Translations under genes and position numbers: made by a program | The notes under the pieces: model-generated | The model's input: only the letters and a program-made list of their open reading frames with translations | Told to the model about the DNA's origin: nothing | Databases searched by the model: none | Part shown: piece by piece, positions 13,410 to 13,508 of the stretch | How the letters are laid out: each line of letters opens with the position of its first letter | How positions within the stretch are numbered: the first letter of the stretch is position 1 | Assembly: GCA_003023165.1 (NCBI GenBank) | Contig: PXSD01000033.1 | Location: 1 to 13,508, forward strand | Direction: 5' to 3' | Source: Halobacteriales archaeon QS_9_67_15 | GTDB taxonomy: Archaea > Halobacteriota > Halobacteria > Halobacteriales > Haloarculaceae | Length of the DNA stretch: 13,508 bases

Positions 13410-13508
13410 TCGTCGTCTTCTTCGACGACTTCGGGGTCTTTCATCGCCGTCTGGAGACTGTCGAGTCCGTTGACCCACTGGACCACCAGTCCCGGTTCCA
13501 GTTCCTCG
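13410..13508. repeat. Direct repeat, copy B (at least 99 bp, runs off the window)
   Basis: Identical to 12947-13045 for all the bases present. Its true length cannot be seen because the window ends. Here the block is fused to N-terminal DUF2150 sequence instead of a stop codon. Confidence 0.95.

Larger units (their letters stand above)
12943..13508 (-). pseudogene. DUF2150-family gene, partial at window edge, with tandem partial duplication and frameshift
   Basis: Minus-strand frames encode an acidic haloarchaeal DUF2150 protein of unknown function. Family segments are DTAQLLWNMQDDTAIAVVKVV, AEVEDMREVVLAEPEFDDEEALMLVDSVQTSL, CVFYAAEEY and DAALSYCVQAGTLIIDG, then, in another frame, EELEPGLVVQWVNGLDSLQ to VVEEDDE and TAA (12943-12945). 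The C-terminal block (EELEPG to VVEEDD) also occurs upstream, at the window edge, fused in frame to DTAQLLW, which belongs in the N-terminal half. A 463-bp unit has therefore been tandemly duplicated, and because 463 is not a multiple of three the copies are out of phase. A second change near 13043-13050 shifts the frame after LIIDG. The upstream part is outside the window, so an intact copy may exist there. Confidence 0.75.

Noticed and set aside
1..13508. CRISPR arrays, tRNA or rRNA genes, complete insertion sequences, toxin-antitoxin or defence genes
   Set aside because: I looked for regularly spaced repeats, cloverleaf-like segments, transposase motifs and paired small genes and found none that could be supported.

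Overview
The window looks like chromosomal or megaplasmid DNA from a haloarchaeon. The coding sequence is GC-rich, the proteins are strongly acidic (rich in Asp and Glu), and promoters are archaeal TATA boxes centred about 27-31 nt upstream of start codons, so most mRNAs should be leaderless. Several encoded families are haloarchaeal or archaeal: a DUF2150 protein, a RecA/KaiC-like DUF7504-type ATPase, a pilin-like Ig/lamin-tail surface protein and archaeal HMG-CoA synthase.

Positions 28-5110 hold a pentose-catabolism cluster. On the minus strand are an IclR-type regulator (xacR-like), a fumarylacetoacetate-hydrolase-fold dehydratase (probable 2-keto-3-deoxypentonate dehydratase, xacE-like) and a GH51 alpha-L-arabinofuranosidase. 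Divergent from the regulator is an enolase-superfamily sugar-acid dehydratase (xacD-like). Convergent with the dehydratase is a decayed Gfo/Idh/MocA sugar dehydrogenase (xacA-like), cut down to 96 codons by an internal deletion and carrying an in-frame TGA. The expected logic is that GH51 releases arabinose, a dehydrogenase and lactonase oxidise the pentose to pentonate, and XacD- and XacE-type enzymes dehydrate it twice towards alpha-ketoglutarate semialdehyde. The dehydrogenase is broken here, and no lactonase or semialdehyde dehydrogenase is present in the window. Four inverted repeats of the form TCCG-N7-CGGA lie in the cluster's four promoter intergenic regions and are a strong candidate operator for the regulator.

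Positions 5111-7930 hold an approximately 480-bp non-coding stretch, an iron-dependent alcohol-dehydrogenase-family gene with an abnormal C-terminal tail, an AT-rich gap, and a RecA/KaiC-like ATPase gene broken by at least three frame changes and a stop.

Positions 7931-13508, all minus strand, hold an intact HMG-CoA synthase gene (mevalonate pathway, isoprenoid lipids). Upstream of it lies a long pilin-like surface protein gene split into two frames, with Ig-like, lamin-tail and duplicated beta domains. At the window edge is a DUF2150 gene with a partial tandem duplication and a frameshift. Five of the ten loci are damaged or altered. That could reflect real genome decay around accessory DNA or errors in the underlying assembly, and the sequence alone cannot decide between them.
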